A stretch of DNA of 64,000 bases from NCBI GenBank assembly GCA_017561715.1, contig JAFZBN010000012.1, positions 1-64,000 on the forward strand, given 5' to 3'. Origin of the DNA: Clostridiales bacterium. GTDB lineage: Bacteria; Bacillota; Clostridia; Saccharofermentanales; Saccharofermentanaceae. The notes under the pieces were generated by a model. The model searched no databases, was not told the DNA's origin, and saw nothing but the letters and a program-made list of their open reading frames with translations. Of this stretch, positions 8,407 to 17,705 are shown one piece after another. The translations under genes and the position numbers were made by a program. Numbering within the stretch: the stretch's first letter is position 1; each line of letters opens with the position of its first letter.

Positions 8407-8530
8407 TCCGAATATTCGGACAGGAAAAATGAGATGATGTGCCAAATAAAAAATCAGGAAAACGAAATAAAGAGGTGGTACTTATTATGAGATAATTGAC
8501 GTACAGAATTCTCTTAAGGAGAAAGATCCG

Positions 8531-9313
8531 ATGGAAAAACAACTGAAGATACTGATCACAAACGATGACGGGATCGAGGCCTCCGGGCTTCGCCGGCTGG
8601 CAGAAGCCTCGACCGAATACGGAGAGGTATGGGTCGTCGCGCCGGACGGACAAAGAAGCGCCGCTTCTCACAGTCTTACGATCGACAAGCCCCTGGATGT
8701 GTATCCGGTCGACTGGGGGAACCCGAAGATACACGCGTTTTCCTGCACGGGACTTCCGTCAGACTGTTTCCGTCTCGGCTGCAAATATGTGATGCCCGAA
8801 GAACCCGATGTTGTCTTTTCCGGGATCAATAACGGCTTTAACGCCGGCTGCGATATCCAGTACTCCGCGACCGTCGGTGCCGCGTTTGACGCGGCGATGT
8901 GCGGCTACCCGGTCATTGCTTTTTCCGAAGGATTTTTAAACGATCCGAGAAGCTGCGGTCACGGAAGGAGAATCACCGAGAAGTACCTTCCCGTCGTCAT
9001 GAAGGCGCTTCTTACACCTGAAGAGAACAGTGCTTTTACCGAGGAAGAAAGACCGGTCCTAACACCCGGTCAGGTCATCAACATCAACTTCCCGGACTGC
9101 CCGATCGAGGACTGCAAGGGGATCCTTTGGAACTGCAGAGCCAGCATGAACACGCCGTACGTCGACACATATACCGTGGACGAAGAACTCCCCGGCGGCG
9201 GCAAACGCTACTCGATCCACTGGGTGGACCGCGACCATGCCGACGAGGGCACGGACCTTCGCGCCCTTTTAGACAACTATGTATCGGTCGGTATCGTAAA
9301 TAACATCAGCTGA
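8531..9313 (+). CDS. surE: 5'/3'-nucleotidase SurE
   Basis: SurE is a metal-dependent nucleoside monophosphatase linked to survival in stationary phase. All signature segments are present in the 260 residues: ILITNDDGI at the N-terminus with the metal-binding Asp pair, VAPDGQRSAASHSLT, CTGLPSDC, SGINNGFNAG and YSATVGAA. The start is ATG 8531 with AAGGAG eight bases upstream. The AraC-type gene follows 74 bases later with no obvious terminator between. Confidence 0.95.
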   Translation: MEKQLKILITNDDGIEASGLRRLAEASTEYGEVWVVAPDGQRSAASHSLTIDKPLDVYPVDWGNPKIHAFSCTGLPSDCFRLGCKYVMPEEPDVVFSGINNGFNAGCDIQYSATVGAAFDAAMCGYPVIAFSEGFLNDPRSCGHGRRITEKYLPVVMKALLTPEENSAFTEEERPVLTPGQVININFPDCPIEDCKGILWNCRASMNTPYVDTYTVDEELPGGGKRYSIHWVDRDHADEGTDLRALLDNYVSVGIVNNIS

Positions 9314-9387
9314 AGAACTGTGCAAAAAAAGTCGAGAATCGAAACGACCTTCTACGTTAAGATGAGCTCACAAAGGAGGTAGGCCAA

Positions 9388-10260
9388 GTGGACGAACATA
9401 AAGAAGCGGTACGAGCCATGCAGGATTACATCAGTGAGCATTTAAGCGAAGAGATCACTCCCGCGGATCTTGCGAAGGTATCGTCGTTCTCTCCCTGGTA
9501 CGCAAGGAGGCTCTTTATCGAGCACCTCGGGATGACGCCGGCAGTTTACACCAGGCGCCTGAAACTGTCGAAATCGGCCCTGCGTTTAAGAGATGAAAAT
9601 GTATCCGTACTTGATGTGGCCACGGAGATGGGATTCGGAAGTGTTGACGGATACCAGCGCGCATTCAGACGTGAGTTCGGCTGTAATCCGAAAGAGTACT
9701 CCACCAGCCCGGTCCCGATCTGGCTCTTCACTCCTTCGTTGATCATTGAAAGAGAAAGGAATGACGATAATATGAGTGAGATCAGAAACGTATTTATTCA
9801 GGTAATCGAAAAGCCGGCCAGAAAGGTCATCATCAAAAGAGGCATCAAAGCCACTGAATACTGGAGCTACTGTAACGAAGTCGGATGCGACGTCTGGGGA
9901 CTTCTGACGAGCATCAAGTCCTTAAGCGGTGAACCGGTCTGCCTGTGGCTTCCGGAACACCTGAGAAAGCCGATCACGAACGAGTACGTTCAGGGTGTAG
10001 AAGTCGAGCCGGATTATTCCGGAAACATCCCGGAAGGTTTCGAGGTCATCGATCTTCCTGCCGCGACATATCTTCTCTTCAGAGGTGAGCCTTTCGCCGA
10101 GGAGAACTACGAATCCGCGATCACGGAGATCTGGGATGCCGAGAAAAAGTATAATCCGGAATTCATCGGATACGCCTGGGACGACAAGAACCCGAGAATT
10201 CAGCTGGAGCCTCGCGGAGAACGTGGCTACATCGAACTCGTTCCCGTAAAGAAGATCTGA
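9388..10260 (+). CDS. AraC-family regulator with GyrI-like effector domain
   Basis: The 290-residue protein carries two helix-turn-helix motifs at the N-terminus (EEITPADLAKVSSFSPWYARRLF, then NVSVLDVATEMGFGSVDGYQRAFRREFG) and a C-terminal GyrI/Rob-like small-molecule binding domain (about 130-290, beginning IRNVFIQVIEKPARKV). This layout is that of Rob/BmrR-like multidrug or stress regulators. The start is GTG 9388 with AAAGGAGG (9372-9379) eight bases upstream, one of the best ribosome sites in the window. Its targets are unknown. Confidence 0.9.
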   Translation: MDEHKEAVRAMQDYISEHLSEEITPADLAKVSSFSPWYARRLFIEHLGMTPAVYTRRLKLSKSALRLRDENVSVLDVATEMGFGSVDGYQRAFRREFGCNPKEYSTSPVPIWLFTPSLIIERERNDDNMSEIRNVFIQVIEKPARKVIIKRGIKATEYWSYCNEVGCDVWGLLTSIKSLSGEPVCLWLPEHLRKPITNEYVQGVEVEPDYSGNIPEGFEVIDLPAATYLLFRGEPFAEENYESAITEIWDAEKKYNPEFIGYAWDDKNPRIQLEPRGERGYIELVPVKKI

Positions 10261-10299
10261 ACCGATCTTAATTGAAAAACACATAACCCCTTCAAACAA

Positions 10300-10336
10300 A
10301 AAACCTCGCTCCGGCTTAACGTCGGAACGAGGTTTT
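10300..10336. terminator. Bidirectional terminator between the AraC gene and clpC
   Basis: AAAACCTCGCTCCG (10300-10313) pairs with CGGAACGAGGTTTT (10323-10336) with one mismatch. There is a T run on the + side and an A run on the other, so it can serve both converging genes. Confidence 0.85.
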
Positions 10337-10365
10337 CTGATATCAAAACACTTTCGGAGGGTGTT

Positions 10366-13050
10366 TTACTCTTCTGCTTCCGCCATGGCCGGAGCCTTGA
10401 CTTCCGCTTCCTTCTTGCGGATGACGATCTCATCGCCTTCCGCGTCTACCAATGCGGTGGATCCGGAATCAACGGTTCTGTCGAGAAGTGCCTCGGAGAA
10501 CTTATCCTCGACCATGGACTGGATGACACGCTTGAGCGGTCTTGCGCCGTACTGCGGGTCGTAGCCCTTCTTCGCAAGGAGTTCTCTTGCGGCGTCTGTC
10601 AGCTCGATCTCGATACCGAGTTCCTTGACGCGCTTGCTGAGGCTCTCTGTCAGCAGGTCAACGATCTTGAGGATCGACTGCTTGCCGAGCATTCTGAAGA
10701 AGATGATCTCATCGACACGGTTGATGAACTCAGGATTAAAGGCCTTCTTCAGTTCCTCGAGAACGAGTTCTTTTGCCTCGCTGTAGGACTTGCCGCCGTA
10801 GAGCTTATCTGCGTCCGCCTCATCGAAGAACGGATCGTCCGTCTTCTTTTCCGTCGGGATCGAGAAGCCGATATGGCGTCCCGCGGATGTGGTCAGCATT
10901 CTGGCACCGATGTTCGATGTCATGATGATGATCGTATTCTTAAAGTCAACGACACGTCCCTGACCATCTGTCAGACGACCGTCATCGAGGATCTGCAGCA
11001 TGGAGTTGAAGATCTCCGGATGCGCTTTTTCGATCTCATCGAAAAGCACTACGGAATACGGCTGACGGCGTACCTTCTCGGTGAGCTGTCCGCCCTCTTC
11101 GTAACCGACATAACCCGGCGGCGAACCGATGAGTTTCGCGGAGTCGTGCTTCTCCATGTATTCGGACATGTCGACTCGGATCAACGCGTTTTCGTTACCG
11201 AACATGACCTCGGCAAGTGCTTTTGCCAGCTCGGTCTTACCAACACCGGTAGTACCGAGGAAGATGAACGAACCGGAAGGACGCTTCGGATCTTTCAGTC
11301 CGAGACGGGATCTTCTGATCGCCTTGGCGATCGCCGTGACCGCCTCATCCTGGCCGATAACACGCTTCTTAAGTTCTTCTTCGAGAGTCTTCAGACGCTC
11401 GGCGTCGCTCTCGGTGATCTTCTTGACCGGGATACCTGTCCAATGAGCTACGATGTCCGCGATGTCGTCAGGTGTCAGCGCGAGATCCTTCTCGGAGCTT
11501 ACGACCTGCTGACGGAGTGTGCTGAGTTTTTCCTCGAGCACGGTCTCTTCGTCACGGAGCTTCTGCGCAGTCTCGAAGTCCTGATTGTTCACGGCTTCCT
11601 GCTTCAGACGCATGATCTCGTTGATTCTCTCACCGATCTTCTTTGTCTCGTCCGGCTCGGTCGAAGACTTGATGCGGAGTCGGGAAGCGGCTTCGTCGAT
11701 CAGGTCGATCGCCTTATCCGGCAGGAATCTGTCGGTGATATAACGGCTGCTCAAGATAACGGCCGCGTCGATCGCGTCATCCGGGATCTTGATGCCGTGA
11801 TGCTCTTCGAATTTGCTTCGGATACCCTTTAAGATCAGGATCGTATCCGTTGTGCTCGGCTCCTTAACGAGGACCTGCTGGAAACGACGCTCCAGAGCGG
11901 AGTCCTTTTCGATATGCTTTCTGTACTCATCCAGTGTCGTCGCGCCGATGACATGCAGATCACCTCTTGCCAGAAGCGGCTTGAGCATGTTGGCTGCGTC
12001 CATTGCGCCGTCTGCGTTACCTGCGCCCATGATGGTGTGGAGCTCATCGATGAAAAGGATAACATCGCCGGCCTTTGTCGCCTCTTCCAGAGACTTCTTG
12101 AAACGGTCTTCGAATTCACCTCTGAACTTGGTGCCTGCGACCATGGAAGCGAGGTCCAGAGAGAGCACTCTCTTTCCTGCGAGAAGATCCGGAACGTCCT
12201 TGTTGTAGATCTTCTGGGCAAGGCCCTCGGCGATCGCCGTCTTACCTACACCAGGTTCACCGATCAGGACCGGATTGTTCTTCGTTCTTCTTACGAGGAT
12301 CTGCATGACACGGGAGATCTCTTCTTCACGTCCGATAACAGGATCGATACGTCCTTCTTTTGCCTCTGCCGTCAGGTCTTTGCAGAACTTGTCGAGTGTC
12401 TTTGTTTTGCCGCCGTCCTTTTCTTTTCCGCCGCGCTTGCTTGTGGCTCGGGACTTTCTGGAAGGCGCCTGCCCTCCGAAGAATTTCGCTACCGGATCTT
12501 CATCCTCGGACTCGTCGGAATCTTCGACCTCGTCCTCTTCGCCCTCATCTACATCACCTTCGTCGTCGCCTTCGAATTCTTCGTTCTCTTCTCTGGCGCG
12601 CTCTCTTAAGATATCGATCAGGTCTTCGGCAGCTTCCTTTGCGTCGAAGTCATGGTAGGCAAGGATACGGAACGCCGTGCACTGGCCGTCCTTAAGGATC
12701 GCAAGCAGCACATGCTCCGGCTCGACTACATTCTTGCCCGTCTTCTTTGTGAGGAACTCGGCAAGGTACAGAAGTCGCTTGGTTCGGTTCGTGCAGTGCG
12801 TGAAGATCTCGTTCGGATCTCCTTCTCTTTCGACAAACGCGCCGGGCTCTCTACCTGTGATCTTTACGATCTCGCCCATGACGACGTTCTGGCCGACGCC
12901 ATATCGGCTTAAGATCTCATCGACCGGCGTCATCGAAGCATCCGACAGCGCCAGGAGGATGTGCTCCGTACCGATGAAATTCAGGTTAAAAGATGCCGCG
13001 TACATATGCGCACGGGAAAGCATCTCCATTGTTCTTTTCGATATATTCAT
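10366..13050 (-). CDS. clpC: ATP-dependent Clp protease ATPase subunit ClpC
   Basis: This 894-residue Hsp100 unfoldase feeds ClpP and recognises arginine-phosphorylated proteins. The N-domain repeats span about 1-145. They are followed by an unusually acidic linker (about 150-200, [15 protein letters not shown]) and a Lys-rich stretch. AAA1 Walker A GEPGVGKT is near residue 264, a UVR-type middle domain ([15 protein letters not shown]) follows, and AAA2 Walker A GTTGVGKT is near 598. The acidic linker is longer than in Bacillus ClpC (about 810 residues). It is the last gene of the ctsR operon, 13 bases after mcsB. Confidence 0.96.
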   Translation of the reverse strand: MNISKRTMEMLSRAHMYAASFNLNFIGTEHILLALSDASMTPVDEILSRYGVGQNVVMGEIVKITGREPGAFVEREGDPNEIFTHCTNRTKRLLYLAEFLTKKTGKNVVEPEHVLLAILKDGQCTAFRILAYHDFDAKEAAEDLIDILRERAREENEEFEGDDEGDVDEGEEDEVEDSDESEDEDPVAKFFGGQAPSRKSRATSKRGGKEKDGGKTKTLDKFCKDLTAEAKEGRIDPVIGREEEISRVMQILVRRTKNNPVLIGEPGVGKTAIAEGLAQKIYNKDVPDLLAGKRVLSLDLASMVAGTKFRGEFEDRFKKSLEEATKAGDVILFIDELHTIMGAGNADGAMDAANMLKPLLARGDLHVIGATTLDEYRKHIEKDSALERRFQQVLVKEPSTTDTILILKGIRSKFEEHHGIKIPDDAIDAAVILSSRYITDRFLPDKAIDLIDEAASRLRIKSSTEPDETKKIGERINEIMRLKQEAVNNQDFETAQKLRDEETVLEEKLSTLRQQVVSSEKDLALTPDDIADIVAHWTGIPVKKITESDAERLKTLEEELKKRVIGQDEAVTAIAKAIRRSRLGLKDPKRPSGSFIFLGTTGVGKTELAKALAEVMFGNENALIRVDMSEYMEKHDSAKLIGSPPGYVGYEEGGQLTEKVRRQPYSVVLFDEIEKAHPEIFNSMLQILDDGRLTDGQGRVVDFKNTIIIMTSNIGARMLTTSAGRHIGFSIPTEKKTDDPFFDEADADKLYGGKSYSEAKELVLEELKKAFNPEFINRVDEIIFFRMLGKQSILKIVDLLTESLSKRVKELGIEIELTDAARELLAKKGYDPQYGARPLKRVIQSMVEDKFSEALLDRTVDSGSTALVDAEGDEIVIRKKEAEVKAPAMAEAEE

Positions 13051-13063
13051 AGGTCATTCCCCC

Positions 13064-14107
13064 TTACTCATTATCGTTCTTTTTCTCTTCTTTTTTGAGG
13101 AGCACTTCTCTTACGAGCTCGGCCCTCTTCGTATCTATATCCTTCGGCAAAAGCTCCTCTCCGCTGCTCTTTTGCACCGTCGCGTCTCCGATCGTATTCA
13201 AAAGAAGCATCAGCTGCCGCTCGTCCACGTCCTTCATGAATCCGCAGGCAACACCAAGTCGTAAGTCACTTAGTCGGTTCATCGCCTCGCCCGCCGGCAG
13301 CATCCTCGCGAAAGTGAGTTCACCGAGGGATCTGTAGACTTTGTCTTCGAGCTTGTCTTTGCTCTTTTCGTAGTAGTCCTTCCGTAGCTTTCTTTCGAGC
13401 GTGATGACCTCGTTGATCATCTTCGCGAAGTTCTGAAGAGTTCTCGTCTCCGAAATACCCAGCGTGATCGTATTTGAGATCTGGTAGATATTTCCGGCCG
13501 GCTGGCTCTTCTCGCCGTATACACCGCGGACCGTGTAGCCCGCTTTTGACAGGGAGTCCGTCAGTTTCTGCATCCTTCCGATGCTGGTGACTACCGGAAG
13601 ATGGACCATCACGGAAGCTCGAAGTCCGGTACCCGTATTACTCGGATATGCGGTCAGGAATCCGTACTTTTCGGAAAACGCGACCGGAAGTTCTTTTTCC
13701 AGATAGACCGCGAGTTCCTCGGCTTCTTTGTATGTGTTTTCGAGCGCGAATCCCGGTGCCATGACCTGGATACGGATGTGGTCTTCTTCGTTGACCATAA
13801 CGCTGATGTTCTCGTCCTGCGAGATGAAAACGCTCTGTCCTTCAAGGCCCTTGGCCAGTTCTTCCGAGATCAGGTGCTTTTCGATCAGTGCGCGTCTGTC
13901 CGTCTGCGGCAGCGGCGCGATATCCATTCTCATCAGATTGTTCTTCGAATACTTAAGAAGTTTTTCCGAGATGAGATCGAGTGCTTTCTTTCTCGTCTCG
14001 TCATTCATCTTATTCGGGAACGGCATGCCTTCCAAGTTTCTCGCCAGTCGGATCCTGCTGGAGAGGACGATGTCGCTGTCATTTCCTGCTTCTAAATACC
14101 AGCTCAT
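13064..14107 (-). CDS. mcsB: Protein arginine kinase McsB
   Basis: McsB phosphorylates arginines on CtsR and on damaged proteins, marking the latter for ClpCP. The 347-residue sequence has the phosphagen-kinase fold signatures: SSRIRLARN near residue 16, SVFISQDENISVMVNEEDHIRIQ, and TAYPSNTGTGLRASVMVHLP. The substrate-specificity loop EDHIRIQ is intact. The start codon overlaps the mcsA stop (ATGA, 14104-14107), indicating translational coupling with its activator McsA. Confidence 0.95.
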   Translation of the reverse strand: MSWYLEAGNDSDIVLSSRIRLARNLEGMPFPNKMNDETRKKALDLISEKLLKYSKNNLMRMDIAPLPQTDRRALIEKHLISEELAKGLEGQSVFISQDENISVMVNEEDHIRIQVMAPGFALENTYKEAEELAVYLEKELPVAFSEKYGFLTAYPSNTGTGLRASVMVHLPVVTSIGRMQKLTDSLSKAGYTVRGVYGEKSQPAGNIYQISNTITLGISETRTLQNFAKMINEVITLERKLRKDYYEKSKDKLEDKVYRSLGELTFARMLPAGEAMNRLSDLRLGVACGFMKDVDERQLMLLLNTIGDATVQKSSGEELLPKDIDTKRAELVREVLLKKEEKKNDNE

Positions 14108-14781
14108 TTCTTGTCCTCCTCTCCCTTTAATGCCTGGATCTCATCACGAAGTTTCGCCGCTTCGATGTAGTTTTCTTCCTGCACGGCTTTCTTGAGGAGC
14201 CTCTCTTTTTCAAGGATCGTCAGGTGCTTCGCCTTCTCTTCGTCCGGCAGTTCGTCAGCCTTGGTCTCGACCTGCGTAAATACCGGAACCTCTTCTTCAG
14301 GATCCTCATTCACCTTCGAAGTATCCGAGACCCCCGGCTTTCTTCCGACGTGCTTCGAACCCATCTGGGTACGAAGGAACAGCGGATCGATCGACTGTGA
14401 AAATACCTTATAGCAATCCGGACATCCGAGGAATCCGCTCTTCGTGAACTGACCCTGCGTAATGCCGCATGTCGGGCAGGTCACCGAATCGTCCTCATCG
14501 ACCATGCCTTCGAGGCCGAGTCCGAATGGTGTTTCAAAAGCACTGGCAAACATATCCAGCGGGTTGGTCAGGGCATCGAGCCCCAGCCTTCCGAGTCCCG
14601 CGCCCATCGGGTTTCCCGACGCGCCACCGAAAAGTCCTCCGCCAAGGAGGTTCCCCGGCATCGCGATCCCGAGTTCTCTGGCGCACTCATCGCAAAGCAT
14701 GAGCATCTGCGGTGCTTTTCCCGTCGTCTGCTTCATGATCTTTACATTCGCTTCTCTTTCCTTACAACGTTGACATTTCAT
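14104..14781 (-). CDS. mcsA: McsA, zinc-finger activator of McsB
   Basis: The 225-residue protein has one zinc site from MKCQRCKERE with MLCDECARELG, a Gly-rich spacer with Met and Leu (about 48-80), a second pair CPTCG and GCPDCYKVF, and a C-terminal UVR coiled coil (LLKKAVQEENYIEAAKLRDEIQ). This is the standard McsA layout; it activates McsB and adapts it to ClpC. The spacer is longer and more glycine-rich than I expect for the family. Confidence 0.93.
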   Translation of the reverse strand: MKCQRCKEREANVKIMKQTTGKAPQMLMLCDECARELGIAMPGNLLGGGLFGGASGNPMGAGLGRLGLDALTNPLDMFASAFETPFGLGLEGMVDEDDSVTCPTCGITQGQFTKSGFLGCPDCYKVFSQSIDPLFLRTQMGSKHVGRKPGVSDTSKVNEDPEEEVPVFTQVETKADELPDEEKAKHLTILEKERLLKKAVQEENYIEAAKLRDEIQALKGEEDKK

Positions 14782-14858
14782 ATTATGTTCCTTACCTTAA
14801 CGACCGGTTCTCCTTTCCGGTACTCATCCTTTCCTTCGTATTTTCCTGCTCCCGATTC

Positions 14859-15320
14859 CTACTTCGTGATCAGGCTTATCAGCATATTTTTAAAGATGTC
14901 CATTCGGACCGAGGCTTTCTTATCCGAATCGATCCCCGACAAAGCCTTATCCGAGATCGCCGCCTTGATCAGTCTTGCGGTCTTCTCATCCATGACCCCA
15001 TAGTCCATGAAGTTCAGAAGGAAGATCTCCGCCTCCTGCTGCGAGATCGTATCTCCCAGGGAGTTGACGCTGTGCATCAGGTAACTTGATGCCGGCATAC
15101 GCTGGACTCTGGAGATACGGATCTGTCCGCCGCCGCCTCTTCGGCTCTCCACGATGTAGCCCTGGCCGTTCGTAAATCTCGTGGAAATGACGTACGTGAT
15201 CTGGGACGGCACACAGTTCACACGCTCAGCCAGATCACTTCTGTTGATTACCGCTGCACCGTTATTCTCGTCAAGCATTTCCTTGATCATCATCTCGATC
15301 ACATCGACTAATCTTGCCAT
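14859..15320 (-). CDS. ctsR: Class III stress repressor CtsR
   Basis: CtsR represses clp genes and is released by heat and by McsB. The 153 residues include the winged-helix DNA-binding half (RSDLAERVNCVPSQITYVISTRF) and the glycine-rich heat-sensing wing RGGGGQIRI, both well conserved. The ATG at 15318-15320 is preceded by AAGGAG. It is the first gene of ctsR-mcsA-mcsB-clpC, and its own promoter carries a perfect CtsR box. Confidence 0.95.
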   Translation of the reverse strand: MARLVDVIEMMIKEMLDENNGAAVINRSDLAERVNCVPSQITYVISTRFTNGQGYIVESRRGGGGQIRISRVQRMPASSYLMHSVNSLGDTISQQEAEIFLLNFMDYGVMDEKTARLIKAAISDKALSGIDSDKKASVRMDIFKNMLISLITK

Positions 15321-15428
15321 ACCCTCTCATCTCCTTATATATTCTGAAGTTCCCGGCCTCTTCGGTATCACCCGCTCAGCCCGGAAACTCTCTCGTCTTC
15401 ATCACTATTTTGTCTTTTGACATTTGAC

Positions 15429-15445
15429 TTTGACTTTCTTTGACT
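15429..15445 (-). promoter_or_regulatory. CtsR operator (heptad direct repeat)
   Basis: The minus strand reads AGTCAAAGAAAGTCAAA, an exact match to the CtsR consensus RGTCAAANANRGTCAAA, placed at the transcription start. Extra overlapping GTCAAA heptads continue downstream to about 15418, which may give tighter repression. Confidence 0.9.
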
Positions 15446-15451
15446 AATTTC

Positions 15452-15479
15452 ATTATACAACGTCCTTTTCATAAGTCAA
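15452..15479 (-). promoter_or_regulatory. ctsR operon promoter
   Basis: TTGACT (15474-15479) and TATAAT (15452-15457) on the minus strand are separated by 16 bases, giving a SigA-type promoter about 130 bases upstream of ctsR. Confidence 0.8.
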
Positions 15480-15526
15480 CACCCTTTTTTCGAAAGATCT
15501 TTCACAAACAAAAAAGCGTAAAAAGA

Positions 15527-15580
15527 ATCCCTCAGGCGGCGAGTTTTGCTTTAGCAAACTGTATGAGCCGCAAGAGGGAT
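15527..15580 (-). terminator. Terminator after the GlsB-family gene
   Basis: A long branched stem has outer arms ATCCCTC and GAGGGAT, then GCGGC with GCCGC, then AGTTTTGCT with AGCAAACT. In the minus direction it is followed by a T-rich tract (TTCTTTTTACGCTTTTTT). Both sides are T-rich, so it may also work in the + direction. Confidence 0.75.
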
Positions 15581-15615
15581 ATCTTTTTACTCTTAACTTT
15601 TGATCGTGAAATATC

Positions 15616-15861
15616 TTACTTCTTCAGTACATTATTCCACAGCCAGATCAGTGCGCAGGCACCGATGACCGACAGGATAAAGGATCCGATATTGCTCGTC
15701 GCGCCCAGTCCGAGAAGACCGAAGATAACACCTGCAACGATACCGCCAACAACACCAAGAATGATGTTCATGATCAGGGTTGAGTTGACTTTCATGATCT
15801 TACTTGCGCAAAAACCTGCAAGACCACCCACGATAATACCGATAATCAAACTTACTAACAT
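15616..15861 (-). CDS. GlsB/YeaQ/YmgE-family small membrane protein
   Basis: The 81-residue protein has three membrane helices (about 2-21, 29-50 and 57-76) rich in glycine (IIGIIVGGLAGFCAS, IILGVVGGIVAGVIFGLLGLG). It matches the transglycosylase-associated/GlsB family of stress-induced membrane proteins, whose biochemical role is not established. The ribosome site is GAGGAGGA. A TATACT box about 35 bases upstream suggests its own promoter. It is monocistronic between two terminators. Confidence 0.88.
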   Translation of the reverse strand: MLVSLIIGIIVGGLAGFCASKIMKVNSTLIMNIILGVVGGIVAGVIFGLLGLGATSNIGSFILSVIGACALIWLWNNVLKK

Positions 15862-15966
15862 ACTATTCTCCTCCTCAAGATGTTTTCAGATGTATTTAGT
15901 ATAGCACGCTTCCTTTAATCTGACTTAAAAGATTACTTTGTAAAAAGCACCTGCCCGGGAAACAAA

Positions 15967-15994
15967 AAAGGAGCGCCATTCTTGGCGCTCCTTT
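15967..15994 (-). terminator. Terminator after the NlpC/P60 gene
   Basis: AAAGGAGCGCC and GGCGCTCCTTT form a perfect 11-bp stem with a 6-base loop, followed by TTTGTTT in the minus direction, 20 bases after the stop codon. Confidence 0.92.
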
Positions 15995-16013
15995 GAGTTT
16001 CAACCATTATCCT

Positions 16014-17462
16014 TTATCCGATAAATCTACGATAAGTCAGGATCTTACCCATATCGAGGCTTCCGTATACTACGGCGTCCTTACTCGAGGATGCGTGGAT
16101 GACCTGGCTGTTACCGGCATAGATGGCAACGTGATCGGCTTTACCGTCATTACCCTTGAGGTCATATACGATTACGTCTCCGAGTCGAAGATCCGAACGG
16201 GATACTTCGCTGCCGCGCGTCTTGATCGAGTTCGATTGATGCGGGACCGACAGTCCGACCTGACGGTAGCAGTATACGACCAGACCGGAGCAGTCTACAC
16301 CGTTTTTCGACTCACCGCACCATACATAGTCAACACCAAGCATGGATTTTGCGATGTTTACGATACTCTCGCCGTTTACACCAGTGATCTTCGGTGGCGG
16401 ATTGTTATTCGTGCTTCCGCTCTTACCGCTCTTGCCACCGCTCTTCGGCTTCGGTGTCGGCTTTGGTGTCGGTGTCGGCGGTGGTTTCTGCGTCGTGTAG
16501 GACTTATAAACGTAACCTTCTGTTCCGTCGTCCAAAGTAACACGATACCACTGGTCGTTCGCAACACCGGTACAGTGCAGGCGCGTCCAGCGCTTCATCT
16601 CTTTAATGACTTCACAGTTCGTGTTCGGCTCGGAACGGAGCTTAAGTCCGCTGGCGTCTACCCAAACGGTTCTGTCGATCGAGTTAAATACCATCTCTAC
16701 GGAGAGGGAGTTTGTAAGAACGTATCCCTCCGCGCCGGATTCCAAGCGGATCAGCGACCATGTGTCACCTTTCGCGATACGTGTGACCTGAGTAGATCTT
16801 GCGACCGAAGCGACCGTGATGGAGTCCATGTTCGGTTCCTGCTTGAGGATGGTATCTGTCGTCTTGATATAGAATACTTCGTCAGTCGGAATAAAAGCGG
16901 TGGTATCGAGAAGTTCGATCGGAAGATCGGAGGAGTCATAGGTCTGCACGATCTGTGCCGTCAGAACGCCCGCGTACTTCTTCTCGATCTGTTCACTGTT
17001 ATCGATATAAGACTCGCTGACCGCAGTCTCACCTTCACCGACCTCGATGAGCGCAAGACCTGTTTCCGGGTCGATCGTCTGGATCGGCATAAATCCCTCT
17101 TCCGGCTCATCCGGCTCTTCGCCGCCTTCACCTGTCGGATCCGTAAGGCTCGGATCGATCGAAGGATCTGTATTTCCCGTGGGATCAGCTGTCGGGTCTG
17201 TCGTCGGATCTGTTGAGTCCGGATCCCCTGTCGGGTCCGTCACATCCGTGCCGCCCGGAACGAGCGCCCAGTCCTCGACATAAACTTCTTCCTGGTCATT
17301 ATAGGGATAAGCTGCCGCATACGCACGGCCGACAATAACTCCCGGAGGTGTACTTTCGCGCAGGCCGACAGGAATCATCAGCACCGGGAATGTAATCATG
17401 GTACAAATCGCGATGATGACAACAGATAGTCTTCTGTCTCTGCTCTTTTTATGCTGCCGCAT
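16014..17462 (-). CDS. Secreted SH3-domain NlpC/P60 cell-wall hydrolase
   Basis: The 482-residue exported peptidoglycan hydrolase has a signal anchor (about 14-35), then a linker of DPT/DPS repeats (about 72-107). Two bacterial SH3 domains follow (about 190-250 and 265-320), then a Pro/Lys/Gly-rich linker and a C-terminal NlpC/P60 endopeptidase domain. The catalytic Cys is in GVDCSGLVVY, one His is in ADHVAIYAG, and the third position is in VIHASS. I place the start at ATG 17460-17462 because GAAAGG lies six bases upstream; an upstream in-frame start at 17498 lacks a ribosome site. Confidence 0.9.
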   Translation of the reverse strand: MRQHKKSRDRRLSVVIIAICTMITFPVLMIPVGLRESTPPGVIVGRAYAAAYPYNDQEEVYVEDWALVPGGTDVTDPTGDPDSTDPTTDPTADPTGNTDPSIDPSLTDPTGEGGEEPDEPEEGFMPIQTIDPETGLALIEVGEGETAVSESYIDNSEQIEKKYAGVLTAQIVQTYDSSDLPIELLDTTAFIPTDEVFYIKTTDTILKQEPNMDSITVASVARSTQVTRIAKGDTWSLIRLESGAEGYVLTNSLSVEMVFNSIDRTVWVDASGLKLRSEPNTNCEVIKEMKRWTRLHCTGVANDQWYRVTLDDGTEGYVYKSYTTQKPPPTPTPKPTPKPKSGGKSGKSGSTNNNPPPKITGVNGESIVNIAKSMLGVDYVWCGESKNGVDCSGLVVYCYRQVGLSVPHQSNSIKTRGSEVSRSDLRLGDVIVYDLKGNDGKADHVAIYAGNSQVIHASSSKDAVVYGSLDMGKILTYRRFIG

Positions 17463-17649
17463 CTGACACCTTTCCGTCGTTTTCTGCTCCAAAAGCACCT
17501 GTCTTTCGGGGCTTTATCTTCTGTTCGCGCATAGAACTGCCCGATATTAAGGCATTCTCTGTTACTTTGTATTTTACTATCGGTCAATATCCAACACAAC
17601 AAATGTGACGTTTCGCTTATTTTACAATCCTGTTTCCGAAGATAAAAAA

Positions 17650-17677
17650 GGACTGCCCCACTTTTGTGAGGCAGTCC
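17650..17677 (-). terminator. Terminator after rpoC
   Basis: GGACTGCCCCAC pairs with GTGAGGCAGTCC with one mismatch over a TTTT loop, followed in the minus direction by TTTTTTATC. The stem sequence is nearly the same as the terminator after oadB (60608-60631). Confidence 0.9.
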
Positions 17678-17705
17678 GAAAACTTTTCAGTTCAGTTGAG
17701 AGTTA

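Noticed and set aside
16429-17230. Pro/Thr/Asp tandem repeats in the NlpC/P60 gene as a CRISPR or mobile repeat
   Set aside because: They are low-complexity wall-spanning linkers in frame; no spacers or array structure.
17463-17640. Possible c-di-AMP riboswitch before the NlpC/P60 gene
   Set aside because: Such riboswitches often precede these genes, but the leader is only about 110 bases and lacks the conserved blocks.
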